Positions 34,882-46,602 of a DNA stretch of 64,000 bases are shown piece by piece. The position numbers were made by a program, and so were the translations under genes. The notes under the pieces were generated by a model that did no database searches, was not told where the DNA came from, and saw nothing but the letters and a program-made list of their open reading frames with translations. The first letter of the stretch is position 1. Each line of letters opens with the position of its first letter. The stretch is from Pseudomonas fluorescens (lineage in GTDB: Bacteria; Pseudomonadota; Gammaproteobacteria; Pseudomonadales; Pseudomonadaceae), in assembly GCF_902497775.2 (NCBI RefSeq), contig NZ_OZ024668.1, positions 1,635,826-1,699,825 of the forward strand, in the 5' to 3' direction.

Positions 34882-36198
34882 TCAGTTGAGGTCCTTGCCG
34901 GCGGTTTCCGGAGCCAGCTTGAGGCCGATCAGCGACAGCAGGATGGCGGCGAATATGTACCAGGCCGGAGCATTCGGGCTGCCGGTCAGGCTGACCAGGC
35001 CGGCGGCGAAGAACTGCGCAAAGCCACCGAACAAGGCCACGCCGATACAGTAGGCCAGGGACATGCCGCTGGCGCGGATTTGCGTCGGGAACAGCTCGGG
35101 CAGGATCGTCAGGTTTGGCACGATGGTGTAGGTCAGCGGGATGCTCAGCAGGGTGACCACGCAGAGCAGCACGCTGATGCTCGGGTGCTGGTTGATGATC
35201 AGGAACGCTGGGTAGATCGCTATCAGCAGGATCGGTAGTGGCCAGAAGATCGCCTTGCGCCGGCCAATGCGGTCGCTCAGGCGCCCGGCATGGGCCGACA
35301 GCAACAATGGCGGCAGGCATGCGCAGAGCGCCGCCCAGGTGCCCGCGCTCAGCGGCATGCCGAGCACGCCAATGGCATGGTTGGCCAGGTAGAACTGGAT
35401 GGTGTAGATCGGCACCGTGGCGCCGATCACAAGCAGTACACCGGCAAGCATCTGCCGCGGGTGCTGGAGCAACAGGGTCAGTTGGCCGGCCCGCGACAGC
35501 GGTGGGCGGTTGCGCAATGACTGGCGATGGCTGACGGTTTCTTCCAGTCTATGGCGGATGTACTCACTGACCGGAATGGCCAGCACGCCCATGGCGAAAA
35601 TCAGCCGCCAGCCCCAACTGTCCATGGCCTCGGGGCTGAGCAGGGCGCTCAGGCCCGTCACCATCAGCGCGCCGATGCAGATCCCCAGGCTCTGGCTGAA
35701 GGTCTGCCAGCTGCAGTAGTAGCCGCGTGAATGCTTGTCGGCGTACTCCATCAGCAGGGTGGTCGACGTGCCAATCTGCCCACCGACGGCAAAGCCCTGC
35801 AGCAGCCGGGCGGCAATCACGATGGCCGGGCCGAGCAGGCCGGCCTGGGCGTAAGTGGGGGCGAGGGTGAACAGCAGCGAACCGATCGCCATCAACCATA
35901 AGGTCAGGCGCATGGCGGCCTTGCGCCCGACCCGGTCGGCATACATGCCGATCACCATGCCGCCCAGCGGGCGCATGATGAAGCCGGTGCCGAACACCGC
36001 CAGCGACAGCATCAACGGGATCAGCGGGTGGTCGCCAAAGGGGAAGAACAGCCTGGCCATCAGCGTCGCGAGCATGCTGTAGACCAGAAAATCGTAGAAC
36101 TCCAGGGCATTGCCCAGGCAGATGGCGGCGATGGCCCGGCGGTTTACCGGTCGGGCTTGAGTGCTGCCGAGGTCGAATGTTGTTGTTTTTGTTGTCAT
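34882..36198 (-). CDS. MFS transporter, metabolite:H+ symporter (MHS) type
   Basis: 438 residues with 12 predicted membrane segments. The N-terminal ICLGNALEFYDFLVYSMLA and GTGFIMRPLGGMVIGMYADRVGRKAAM are the diagnostic start and loop of the MHS branch, which includes citrate, proline-betaine and ketoglutarate importers. It is 28 bases downstream of the M20 amidohydrolase gene on the same strand, and the two probably act together, the importer bringing in an N-acyl amino acid or similar. The substrate is not known. Confidence 0.9.
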   Translation of the reverse strand: MTTKTTTFDLGSTQARPVNRRAIAAICLGNALEFYDFLVYSMLATLMARLFFPFGDHPLIPLMLSLAVFGTGFIMRPLGGMVIGMYADRVGRKAAMRLTLWLMAIGSLLFTLAPTYAQAGLLGPAIVIAARLLQGFAVGGQIGTSTTLLMEYADKHSRGYYCSWQTFSQSLGICIGALMVTGLSALLSPEAMDSWGWRLIFAMGVLAIPVSEYIRHRLEETVSHRQSLRNRPPLSRAGQLTLLLQHPRQMLAGVLLVIGATVPIYTIQFYLANHAIGVLGMPLSAGTWAALCACLPPLLLSAHAGRLSDRIGRRKAIFWPLPILLIAIYPAFLIINQHPSISVLLCVVTLLSIPLTYTIVPNLTILPELFPTQIRASGMSLAYCIGVALFGGFAQFFAAGLVSLTGSPNAPAWYIFAAILLSLIGLKLAPETAGKDLN

Positions 36199-36225
36199 GG
36201 TCGTAAATCTCTCGGGAGGGGCGAG

Positions 36226-37401
36226 TCAGGCCAGAAAACGCTGGGCCAGCCGCACCCAGAAGGTCGCCCCGAGGGGCAGGGCCTGGTCGTTGAAGTCGTA
36301 GCCGGGGTTGTGCACCTCGCAGCCACCGGCGCCGTCGCCGTTGCCGATCAACAGGTAGCAGCCGGGCACCTGTTCCAGCCAATAGGCAAAGTCGTCGCTG
36401 GCGCAAATGGGTTTCTGCCCGAGTGCCAGGCCGTCCTCACCCAGCCAGTCGCGTACAACCTGCTCTGCCAGTCGGGCGGCCGCCAGGTCATTGACCAGCA
36501 CCGGGTAGCCGGCGCCGAATGTCACCTCGGCGCGGGCGCCGTAGCTGTGTGCATGCCGTTCGGCCAGGGCCTGGATGCGTTGGCGCAACAGGGTGCGTAC
36601 CTGTGGGTTGAGCGACCTGACGCTCAGGCGCAGCTCGGCCTGCTGCGGGATCACATTGGCGGCGTCACCGGCGAGGAAGGCCCCGATGGTGATGATCGCG
36701 GTCTCGCTGGGCGGCACATTGCGCGAAACGATGGTCTGCAGCGCCAGCACCAGCGAGGCGCCGATCACCACCGGGTCGATGCTCTTGTCCGGCATCGCGC
36801 CGTGGCCGCCGGTGCCGTGGATGACAATGCTGACGCTGTCGGTAGAGGCCATGCACGGGCCGGCGAGGATGCCGAATTTACCCAGGGCCATGCCCGGGGA
36901 GTTGTGCAGGGCGAACAGGGCATCGCAGGGGAACAGGCGAAACACGCCCTCGTCGAGCATGCGCTTGGCGCCGGAGCCACCATGGCCTTCTTCGGCGGGC
37001 TGGAAAAACAGCTGCAGGGTGCCGCGCCAGGTGCGTTCGCGGGCAAGCTCGCAGGCGGCGGCCAGGAGCATCGCGGTATGGCCGTCGTGACCGCAGGCGT
37101 GCATCTTGCCCGGGGTGGTACTGGCCCAGGGGCGCCCGCTCTGCTCCTGGATCGGCAGCGCGTCCAGCTCGGCGCGCAGGCCGAGCACCGGGCCCGGGCC
37201 ATTGCGCAAGGTGCCGACCACCGCAGTGCCGGCTAGCTCGGTATTGATTTCGTAGCCCCAGCCGCGCAGGTGCTCGACTACCCGGTCGCGGGTGGCGAAC
37301 TCCTCGAAACCCAGCTCGGGTTGACGGTGGATGGCCCGACGCAATTCGATCATGGCGGGGGTGATGGCTTGGATGCCGGGAGCAATACAGCTGTTGTGCA
37401 T
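36226..37401 (-). CDS. M20-family amidohydrolase (hippurate hydrolase type)
   Basis: 391 residues from the ATG at 37401, with AGGAC upstream. The metal-binding motif HACGHDGHTAMLL, then PAEEGHGGSGAK and the bridging NPGYDFNDQALPLG near the end mark the M20D amidohydrolase group that hydrolyses N-acyl amino acids, hippurate or IAA conjugates. It is divergent from a LysR gene and followed by an MHS importer, so the three form a probable catabolic unit. The natural substrate is unknown. Confidence 0.9.
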   Translation of the reverse strand: MHNSCIAPGIQAITPAMIELRRAIHRQPELGFEEFATRDRVVEHLRGWGYEINTELAGTAVVGTLRNGPGPVLGLRAELDALPIQEQSGRPWASTTPGKMHACGHDGHTAMLLAAACELARERTWRGTLQLFFQPAEEGHGGSGAKRMLDEGVFRLFPCDALFALHNSPGMALGKFGILAGPCMASTDSVSIVIHGTGGHGAMPDKSIDPVVIGASLVLALQTIVSRNVPPSETAIITIGAFLAGDAANVIPQQAELRLSVRSLNPQVRTLLRQRIQALAERHAHSYGARAEVTFGAGYPVLVNDLAAARLAEQVVRDWLGEDGLALGQKPICASDDFAYWLEQVPGCYLLIGNGDGAGGCEVHNPGYDFNDQALPLGATFWVRLAQRFLA

Positions 37402-37546
37402 GGTGTTATGTCCTGATCTGCAAGGCGGCACTGCGCGGGCCATTGGCGGCCCGGGTCGCGTGGTCTAACCTAGCGCCCGCGGCGGGAGGGCATAAGCTGC
37501 AAAAATGTTGTCGTGACGACCCTTGGTGTTCAGGCAGGAGACTCGA

Positions 37547-38497
37547 TTGAAACTGCATCAGTTGCAGGCCTTGATTGCGCTGGCCGACAGTGGCGGTATT
37601 CGTTCGGCGGCGCGCGCCTTGAACCTGTCCCAGGCGGCGGTGACCCGCGCGTTGCGCGAGCTGGAACAAGAGCAGGGCCTGCCGCTGCTTTCCCGCCATG
37701 CCGGTGGCGCACGGCTGACCTCGGCCGGGCAGACCTTGTTGCCCCATGCCCGGCAGATCGCCAGCCAGTTGGAGAACGCCCAGCGCGACATGGCCAGCCT
37801 GCGCGGCGAGGCCCCGAGCCGATTGTGCGTGGGTGTCACCCCGTGGTTCGGGCAGACCTTGTTGGCCGCTGCGGTGCAGGCGTTTCGCCGGCAGATGCCG
37901 GCGGTGCAGCTGGAGTTGTACGAGGGTTTGCAGGCGGTCAGCCTGGCGCTGTTGCGCAACGGCCAGATGCAATTTGCCTTGGGCCCGGCAGGTGCCTTGC
38001 CCAGTCAGGAGTTCAGCCATGAACCGCTGGCGCGTTATCGCATGCGAGTGCTGGCCCACATCGAGCATCCGCAGCAGGCTGCGCATTCACTTGAGCAATT
38101 GCTGGAGCACGACTGGGTGATGAATTTCACCCAGGCCAGCCAGGCCCAGGTCCTGCAGCAGCTGTTTGGCCGGCATGGGTACAGTGTCGCGCCGGGGCGT
38201 ATTGTCTGCGCCCAGTCCAGCGCCATGCTCAGCAGCCTGATCATCGATGCCGGCATGCTGGGCTATTCGCCGGAACCGATGCTGTTGTGTGAGCCATTGC
38301 GTGACAAGGCGCGGGCGCTGGTGCTGGATGAGGCCCTGGAGGAGGGCGACATCAGCGTGATTCGCCTGCGCGACCAGGCTCTGGACCCGGCCGCGCGCTG
38401 TTTTGTCCAGTGCTTGCAACAGGCGCTGAAGGCCTGTGCGCGGTCGGCCAATGCCGATGATCGACGCCTGGCGGATATGTTGCGACTACAATTCTGA
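37547..38497 (+). CDS. LysR-family transcriptional regulator
   Basis: 316 residues from a TTG start at 37547, chosen because AGGAG lies six bases upstream and the helix-turn-helix begins at once (KLHQLQALIALADSGGIRSAARALNLS). An alternative GTG lies 24 bases earlier. The effector domain includes LRGEAPSRLCVGVTPWFGQTLL and NFTQASQAQVLQQLF. It is divergent from the M20 amidohydrolase and MHS transporter and likely controls them. It resembles the CysB/aromatic-regulator LysR group only at fold level. Confidence 0.85.
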   Translation: MKLHQLQALIALADSGGIRSAARALNLSQAAVTRALRELEQEQGLPLLSRHAGGARLTSAGQTLLPHARQIASQLENAQRDMASLRGEAPSRLCVGVTPWFGQTLLAAAVQAFRRQMPAVQLELYEGLQAVSLALLRNGQMQFALGPAGALPSQEFSHEPLARYRMRVLAHIEHPQQAAHSLEQLLEHDWVMNFTQASQAQVLQQLFGRHGYSVAPGRIVCAQSSAMLSSLIIDAGMLGYSPEPMLLCEPLRDKARALVLDEALEEGDISVIRLRDQALDPAARCFVQCLQQALKACARSANADDRRLADMLRLQF

Positions 38498-38585
38498 CGG
38501 CCAGCGAAGCGCTGGCGAAATCAGGCTTGACCTCTACTTAGGTCGAGGTTTGATACTCGCCGCTCCAACCATTCGGAGCAGCACC

Positions 38586-38999
38586 ATGACCGCAGCTTTC
38601 CACCTGTCCAACCCCGAAGGCCTCTACGACCCCAGTGGCAACGCCTACTCCCATGTTGCCGAAGTCGCCGCCAATGCCCGGCTGCTGTACATCGCCGGCC
38701 AGGGCGGGGAAGACCTCGAGGGCCGGCTGCCGAGCGATTTTGCCGAACAGGCGCGCCAGGCCCTGGCCAACCTGCAGATCGCCCTGGCATCCAAAGGCGC
38801 CACCCTGGCCGATGTGTTCAAGCTGACCCTGCTGATCGTCGACCATGATGAAGCCAGGTTGCGTATTTGGGGCGCCGAAGCCCAGCGTGCCTGGGGCGCC
38901 AACATGACTCCGACTTGCACGTTGATCCCGGTGCCGCGCTTGGCCCTGGATGGCATGCAGATCGAAATAGACGCAGTCGCTGCGCTGCTGGGCAGGTAA
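38586..38999 (+). CDS. Rid-family (RidA/YjgF) protein
   Basis: 137 residues from the ATG at 38586, with GGAG nine bases upstream. The segments ARLLYIAGQGGED, ARQALANLQIALASKGATLADVFKLTLLIVD and TCTLIPVPRLALDGMQIEIDAVAAL are the usual Rid layout, but the catalytic arginine of RidA (in the RxAV context) is not obvious here; the matching place reads PVPRLAL. Rid proteins hydrolyse reactive enamines or imines; members without the arginine may do something else. The gene stands alone. Confidence 0.8.
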   Translation: MTAAFHLSNPEGLYDPSGNAYSHVAEVAANARLLYIAGQGGEDLEGRLPSDFAEQARQALANLQIALASKGATLADVFKLTLLIVDHDEARLRIWGAEAQRAWGANMTPTCTLIPVPRLALDGMQIEIDAVAALLGR

Positions 39000-39119
39000 G
39001 GCGTTTTAGCGATGGCATTGGCCTCGGCTTTTGTAAACAATAGCGCCCGCAAAACGCGCTGTTCGTTCACTTATCGAGATACCAATGCCGTCGATTTTCC
39101 CCCTGTATGAGGCCCAGCC

Positions 39120-39623
39120 ATGAGCGACCTCACCGTCGAGCTGGTACAAACCAGCCCCGAGCAAGCCGAGCTGATCCGCAACCTCTACCAGTTCTACGCC
39201 TATGAATCCTCGGACTGGGAGCAGGAAGACGTCGACGTCGACGGTCGTTTCTACATCCACGACGAACACCTGCAGCGTTACTGGCAAGAGCCGCAGTGGA
39301 GCGCCAACCTGATCCTGGTCGACGGCTACATTGCAGGCTTTTTGCTGATTGAGCGTAGCGAACTGCCCGGCCTCGATGCCCTGGAGTTGGCCGATCTGTT
39401 CATTCTCAAGCGTTATCGGCGCAAAGGCATCGCCAGCGCCCTGGCCAGCCAGGTGCTGGTGAGCGGGCAGAACCAGTGGCTGGTGCGTTACTACGACCAG
39501 GACGAAACCGCCCACGCCTTCTGGCGCTCGGTGCTCGACAACCTGCCGCGCCCGGTACGCTCGATCGAACTGGACGACGAACCTGAACTGTTGAATTTCC
39601 TGGTGACCCGGGCGCTGCACTGA
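39120..39623 (+). CDS. GNAT-family N-acetyltransferase
   Basis: 167 residues. The core reads NLILVDGYIAGFLLIERSE, then LADLFILKRYRRKGIASALASQVL, with the acetyl-CoA loop RRKGIA, and the end AHAFWRSVLDN. The N-terminal YQFYAYESSDWEQEDVDVDGRF is like predicted acetyltransferases of the YkkB/Rim-like kind found in many pseudomonads. The substrate is unknown. It has no obvious operon partner; the permease gene lies 133 bases downstream. Confidence 0.85.
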   Translation: MSDLTVELVQTSPEQAELIRNLYQFYAYESSDWEQEDVDVDGRFYIHDEHLQRYWQEPQWSANLILVDGYIAGFLLIERSELPGLDALELADLFILKRYRRKGIASALASQVLVSGQNQWLVRYYDQDETAHAFWRSVLDNLPRPVRSIELDDEPELLNFLVTRALH

Positions 39624-39756
39624 GTTGGCACGACCGTTTCATGGCGAGATCAGACACAGCGAACGGCGCGCTCAGGCAAATCCGCCGTCAAGCAGCACAG
39701 GTAAGGTGACGCCAGCAGTCAATGCCATGCGTTCCGATCACAAGAGAATAAATATA

Positions 39757-41157
39757 ATGATCAGCCTGGGCTCCAAGGATTCGAGCGGTCAGTTGGCGCA
39801 GGGTTTCAAGCCGCGCCATGTCACCATGCTTTCCATCGCCGGCATCATTGGCGCCGGCTTGTTCGTCGGCTCCGGGCACGCGATTGCCGCTGCAGGTCCT
39901 GCGGCAATCCTGGCCTATGTGCTGTCGGGCCTGCTGGTAATCCTGGTCATGCGCATGCTCGGCGAGATGGCCGTGGCCAACCCCGACACCGGCTCGTTCT
40001 CGACCTACGCCGACCAGGCCATCGGGCCCTGGGCCGGGTTTACCATCGGCTGGATGTACTGGTGGTTCTGGGTGCTGGTGATTCCCATCGAAGCCCTGGC
40101 CGCCGGGCATGTGCTCAATAACTGGTTCCCCCTGGTCGATGCCTGGCTGTTTGCCCTGTTGTCGATCATCGCCCTGGCCGCGACCAACCTGTTCAGCGTG
40201 GCCAAGTACGGTGAGTTCGAGTTCTGGTTCGCCCTGTTCAAGGTCGTGGCGATCATCGCTTTCATTTCCCTGGGCGCCGCAGTGCTGATGGGCTGGCTGC
40301 CGGAGCGCGAGGTCAGCGGCCTGAGCCGCCTGCTCGAAAGCCATGGCGGCTTTGCGCCCAACGGCGTATCGGCGGTGGTCGGTGCGTTCATCACGGTGAT
40401 GTTCAGCTTTATCGGCACCGAGGCGGTAACCATCGCCGCCGCCGAATCCCAGAGCCCGGCAAAGAACATCGCCCGTGCCACGCGCTCGGTGATCTGGCGC
40501 ATCGGCGTGTTTTACCTGCTGTCGATTGCGGTGATCATTTCCATCGTGCCCTGGAACGACCCGCAACTGGCCTCGGTGGGCTCCTACCAGCGGGCCCTGG
40601 AGCTGATGAACATCCCCCACGCCAAGCTGATGATGGACGTGGTGGTGCTGGTGGCGGTGGCCAGTTGCATGAACTCCTCGATCTACATCGCTTCGCGCAT
40701 GCTGTTTTCCCTCGGCAAGCGCGGTGAGGCGCCGCGGCAGGTCAAGGTGACCTCGGCGGTCGGGGTGCCGCGCGCCGCAGTCATCGCCAGCACCGTGCTG
40801 GGCGCGGTGATCACCGTGGTCAGCTACTTTGCCCCGGCTGGCCTGTTCCAGTTCCTGCTGGCCAGCTCCGGTGCCATTGCCTTGCTGGTGTACCTGGTGA
40901 TTGCCGTGTCGCAGTTGCGCATGCGCCGGATGCTGCTCAAGCAGAAGGTCGAGCTGACGTTTCGCATGTGGCTGTTCCCGTGGCTGACCTACCTGGTCAT
41001 TGCCTTCATCAGCGCCGCCCTCGGGGTGATGCTGGTGACCCCGGAGCACCGCGCCGAGGTGACCACCACCATCGGCCTGGCGCTGATGATTTCCTTCATC
41101 GGCATCATCACCACCCGCCAGCACGGCCAGCCGGCCAAGGTGCCGTCGGTGGGCTGA
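39757..41157 (+). CDS. gabP: APC-family amino acid permease, GabP-like
   Basis: 466 residues from the ATG at 39757, the same length as E. coli GabP. The N-terminus LAQGFKPRHVTMLSIAGIIGAGLFVGSG, then PDTGSFSTYADQAIGPWAGF and WMYWWFWVLVIPIEAL, is close to the GABA permease family. About 12 membrane segments follow, ending near LVTPEHR. The likely role is proton-coupled uptake of gamma-aminobutyrate or a related amino acid at the inner membrane. No gabT or gabD is in the window, so the gene name is an assignment by family. A longer frame upstream has no good ribosome site. Confidence 0.75.
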   Translation: MISLGSKDSSGQLAQGFKPRHVTMLSIAGIIGAGLFVGSGHAIAAAGPAAILAYVLSGLLVILVMRMLGEMAVANPDTGSFSTYADQAIGPWAGFTIGWMYWWFWVLVIPIEALAAGHVLNNWFPLVDAWLFALLSIIALAATNLFSVAKYGEFEFWFALFKVVAIIAFISLGAAVLMGWLPEREVSGLSRLLESHGGFAPNGVSAVVGAFITVMFSFIGTEAVTIAAAESQSPAKNIARATRSVIWRIGVFYLLSIAVIISIVPWNDPQLASVGSYQRALELMNIPHAKLMMDVVVLVAVASCMNSSIYIASRMLFSLGKRGEAPRQVKVTSAVGVPRAAVIASTVLGAVITVVSYFAPAGLFQFLLASSGAIALLVYLVIAVSQLRMRRMLLKQKVELTFRMWLFPWLTYLVIAFISAALGVMLVTPEHRAEVTTTIGLALMISFIGIITTRQHGQPAKVPSVG

Positions 41158-41184
41158 AGCGTTCATCAGTGTTGCGCGTGAGGA

Positions 41185-41209
41185 TCGCGGCGCAAGCCCG
41201 TTCCCACGG
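41185..41209. repeat. Single degenerate REP
   Basis: TCGCGGCGCAAGCCCGTTCCCAC is a divergent half of the REP core seen in the paired hairpins. It lies between the GabP-like stop and the M41-like gene. Confidence 0.6.
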
Positions 41210-41211
41210 AC

Positions 41212-41829
41212 TCAAACAGACCGTTGCACCCACCGCCTGTCCAGGCGTGCCAGTGGGTTGTCGAGCCGCTGCGGCGCCTCGCCGGTTAACCGGCAGAGCT
41301 GCTCGGTCAGCGTGTCGCCATCCAGCGTTCCCTGGTTTCGCAGGTGCTCGGCCAGCGCGCGCAGCGCCGGCCAGTAGAGGCGCACCAGGCAGTGACAACG
41401 CGCAGGCGCCACAGCCTGGGCATCAAGCCGCTTGCGCGCCGGCAGCAGGGCGATCAGTTCATGGGCGCGGCGCAGGTCACCGGCGCCGCTTGTGGTGAGA
41501 TACCGATCATCCGGGCAGTGCCGATAAACCGCTTCAGCCACAGGACCAGCGAGGCAATTGAGCAGGTCGCGTTCGATCAGCTCGATCATCGACGGCAGGT
41601 ACTCGGCGATGCCCGGCGGCTCGAAGGCGGGCAGGGGTACCAGGTAATCCGCTTCGACCAGGCCCTTGACCGCTTGCAGGTTGCCGCGCAAATCCACCAT
41701 CGGCCCGATCAGCGCTTCAGCCCGGGTGCGCACCGTCACCCGCTTGATCGCCAGGCCGTTCCACCAGAAGGCCAGGGCATGACCGGCTTCATGGTAGGCG
41801 GTGCGACGCGGACGGCTGTTCATGATCAT
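41212..41829 (-). CDS. Stand-alone M41-like (FtsH-type) peptidase without AAA module
   Basis: 205 residues. The zinc motif AYHEAGHALAFWW (His13, Glu14, His17) lies at the very N-terminus, and TTSGAGDLRRAHELIALL near residue 115 matches the FtsH segment GA-x-D-hydrophobic-x-x-A that supplies the third zinc ligand. Length and position fit the FtsH protease domain alone; there is no Walker A, no AAA and no membrane segment. In FtsH the AAA ring feeds substrates to this domain, so the protein must use another partner or act on flexible substrates. No partner is next door. Two in-frame start codons lie six bases apart; I kept the first. Confidence 0.7.
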   Translation of the reverse strand: MIMNSRPRRTAYHEAGHALAFWWNGLAIKRVTVRTRAEALIGPMVDLRGNLQAVKGLVEADYLVPLPAFEPPGIAEYLPSMIELIERDLLNCLAGPVAEAVYRHCPDDRYLTTSGAGDLRRAHELIALLPARKRLDAQAVAPARCHCLVRLYWPALRALAEHLRNQGTLDGDTLTEQLCRLTGEAPQRLDNPLARLDRRWVQRSV

Positions 41830-41999
41830 GACCTCAGGGGAGGCGGCTGTACCTACGATCTGCTCCGTCCCTGGGGTTGGTATAAGAGATTATGGCTATC
41901 GCCTGGCAATACTGCGTCTATTTGCTGACTGCCGGGGCCGCGACTAGCCTTGATGATGTGCTGGCATGTGCCGGCCGGACCTGATGTGGAGATAACTAA

Positions 42000-44297
<2,298 letters not shown>

Positions 44298-44303
44298 GCC
44301 TCA

Positions 44304-44349
44304 TCGCGGGTCAAGTCGGATCGCCGCACTGCTGCGACTTGACCCGCGA
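44304..44349. repeat. REP-like hairpin downstream of katG
   Basis: Perfect 15-base arms TCGCGGGTCAAGTCG and CGACTTGACCCGCGA around a 16-base loop. It shares the GCGGGTCAAG core with the REP pairs but lacks the outer GCTCC part. It could end katG transcription. Confidence 0.8.
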
Positions 44350-44375
44350 TTGTTGTCCAGGCACCACTGCGCGAA

Positions 44376-44930
44376 TCAGCGCTGCGCCAACCAGTAGTCA
44401 TGCAGCGCCCGCGCCGCCGGGGCAATCGCCTGTACGCGCTGACGGTGCAAGGCAACGTCCAGATCCACCGGCAGTTCGAACTCATCCCGCCCGGCCAGCT
44501 CGGCTATCACCTGCAAGGCGTTGGCCTGCGCCTCAGGCAAAGCGGGCCAGTTGGCAATGCTGAATCCGCGCAGGTAACCAAAGCACCATTCCTCGGCCAG
44601 CGGCAGTGGCTGGCCCTGGTGTTCTGTCTGCTCCAGCCGCGGCGCAAATGTCTGCGGCGCCTCAACCAGCTGGGTCGCCAGGCTGTTCAGGTGACGGGCG
44701 CTCAGTTCGACGAAGCGCTGGCAGTCTGCAGCGTTTTGCCACTCTGGCATCTGCCCACCCCAGATGGCCGGGAACCATTGGCTGATATCCACCTGCGCCG
44801 GGCTCGACACCAGGGCGCTGACGTAGCCGTCGAGCTCCGAGGCGTTGAGCACCGAGTAGTCATTTCCGTACTTCTGCAAGGTGGCGTCGAGGAACGCGAA
44901 GTCGGCGGCGGCGAGGGGCAGATCGTGCAT
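44376..44930 (-). CDS. UPF0149 (YecA/YgfB) family protein
   Basis: 184 residues with the UPF0149 layout: an N-terminal DFAFLDATLQKYG...LDGYVSALVSSP, then EEWCFGYLRGFSIANWPAL and a helical tail. No C-terminal SEC-C zinc motif (as in YecA) is present, so it is the shorter YgfB-like form. YgfB of P. aeruginosa affects ampDh3 expression, but that link is not shown here. It converges on katG through the hairpin and is downstream of the DUF1444 gene. Confidence 0.8.
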   Translation of the reverse strand: MHDLPLAAADFAFLDATLQKYGNDYSVLNASELDGYVSALVSSPAQVDISQWFPAIWGGQMPEWQNAADCQRFVELSARHLNSLATQLVEAPQTFAPRLEQTEHQGQPLPLAEEWCFGYLRGFSIANWPALPEAQANALQVIAELAGRDEFELPVDLDVALHRQRVQAIAPAARALHDYWLAQR

Positions 44931-45032
44931 GGGTTACTCCTTGGCAGGTCAGGCGCGCGGGCAAAAGGCGGGGAGGATGGCCTGTTGCGCCGGTTTTATC
45001 CAGTCCTGGTGCCGCCGCCGGCAGTTTCGGGC

Positions 45033-46262
45033 TCAATCCACCGGGGTCATGCGGCTCAGTTGCTCACTGCTGGGAAAGCCTAATGTACGGTATCGCGGCG
45101 GGTACAAGTCGCCGTCGGTCGCCAGCAGCGGTGCCAGCAGTGACTCCACCTCCGTCCAGGCAACCACCTGGGTATCCGCCGTACCGTCTTCCTGCGGTTG
45201 CACGAATATCACCCGATCGGTTTTCGGCAGCGAGGTGAAGACGCCTTCGGTCCAGGCCGCTATAGAGAAGGTGCTGCCGTGAGCGTCGCCGTTGCTGTAC
45301 AGCCTGTGGGTAGCGACGAAGATGTCCTCGGGGTGGGTTTCGTGGATCTTGTCGAGAAACTCTTTTTGCGAACTGTACAGGCCATGCTGCAGTAGACGCT
45401 GGAGGTCATCAAGGCGCGCTTGCAGGTGCGCGTCCTCGACCTGGAACGGGACGATCTGGCGGTCCTGGTAGGTGTAGATCCGGCTGGACTGCGCGCGGCC
45501 GTTTTCCAGTGCATGAAAGCTCAGCTCGACCATCTGCCGCAGGCCTTCGGCATCTTTGTCGCCAGTGACCATCAATACATCCCGGCTGGGCATCATGAAT
45601 ACCGGCTGGCCCTTGAGCGGCAGGCGCTGCAGCACGTCAGGCAGCAGCACTCGGCTGGTGTCGTAACCGTCCCGCCAGGCGCCCTGGTACAAGCCGGGCA
45701 CGACCGGCTCGAAGGCATCGGGGCTGGCATCGCGCAAGTTGTCCAGGGCGATGCTCAGCGCCTGCTCCAGGGTGATGCCCCAGTCCTTTTGCGGGCCGGC
45801 GGTCTGGGTCGAGGTGGTGTCGGGGTAGTCGACTGCCAGCAAGGTCACGCAATCTTCCGAGAACGGCTTCCAGGCCATAGGGCAGGGCGAGTTCCAGCCT
45901 TCGCTGCGCACATGGTGCAGGCGGATTTCTTCGAGCATGGCCAGGTTGCGGATTACCGGCCGCAGCAGCGCGCGGACCTGCTCCAGGGGCTGCGCTGCGG
46001 TGCTGTTGCGGGTGTCGATCAGGGCGCGCAGGTAGCTGTTGAGTACCTCGGCCTTGCGTGCCTTGTCGGCGTTCAGGTAGTCGCGGTAGGCGTTGTGCAG
46101 GTTGAAGTAGCTGTTGTCGCCGTAGCGCAGGCGAAAGTCGTCCGCGAGGTACTCAAGAGGCTCGGCATACCCGCCGGCGCGCGCGGCCTTGATGAAGGTC
46201 CGGGCAAACCCTTCCTCTGTAGGCGTGCGCTTGAACAGCGTGTCGAAAAGTGCCCTGAACAT
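45033..46262 (-). CDS. DUF1444 family protein
   Basis: 409 residues from the ATG at 46262. The start MFRALFDTLFKRTPTEEGFARTF and segments such as YFNLHNAYRDYLNA, FMMPSRDVLMVTGD and LVATHRLY-like stretches match the DUF1444 pattern, with no known function. No signal peptide or membrane segment is seen. The gene has its own strand partner only in the YecA-like gene 102 bases downstream. I give no function. Confidence 0.6.
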   Translation of the reverse strand: MFRALFDTLFKRTPTEEGFARTFIKAARAGGYAEPLEYLADDFRLRYGDNSYFNLHNAYRDYLNADKARKAEVLNSYLRALIDTRNSTAAQPLEQVRALLRPVIRNLAMLEEIRLHHVRSEGWNSPCPMAWKPFSEDCVTLLAVDYPDTTSTQTAGPQKDWGITLEQALSIALDNLRDASPDAFEPVVPGLYQGAWRDGYDTSRVLLPDVLQRLPLKGQPVFMMPSRDVLMVTGDKDAEGLRQMVELSFHALENGRAQSSRIYTYQDRQIVPFQVEDAHLQARLDDLQRLLQHGLYSSQKEFLDKIHETHPEDIFVATHRLYSNGDAHGSTFSIAAWTEGVFTSLPKTDRVIFVQPQEDGTADTQVVAWTEVESLLAPLLATDGDLYPPRYRTLGFPSSEQLSRMTPVD

Positions 46263-46602
46263 GTGCGAAGTCCCCCGTGAACGCGAACTGCGCATGATGC
46301 TCGTGCTGCCGGGAGGGGTAAAGCTGAATATCCGCAGCTCGCCCGAGGGGCAGGCCAGGCGCCCGATTTTGCACCTTCGCACGCGCCTGAATGCACCGCT
46401 GCCCGCTGGGCCCCCGTTCCTCTGTGGGCATTTTTGGTGCTAAATAGGCCGCTCAGGTAATTCGTCCAGACCCTGCAGCGTCATGCCGTGCAATGAGAAC
46501 AACTATGACAACCCATCTTCAAACTCGTGAAGTCCCTGTGCTCCAGACCCCGTGTGATGGAAGCCTCAACCCAGTCACCCATCAACCGCCGGCGGTAGCA
46601 GC
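46263..46602. other. Intergenic region upstream of the amidase gene
   Basis: 340 bases. It holds the divergent promoters of the DUF1444 and amidase genes. A 33-codon frame (46505-46606) ends over the amidase start codon (ATGA) but has AT-rich third positions and no good ribosome site, so I do not call it a gene. No hairpin or repeat stands out. Confidence 0.5.
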
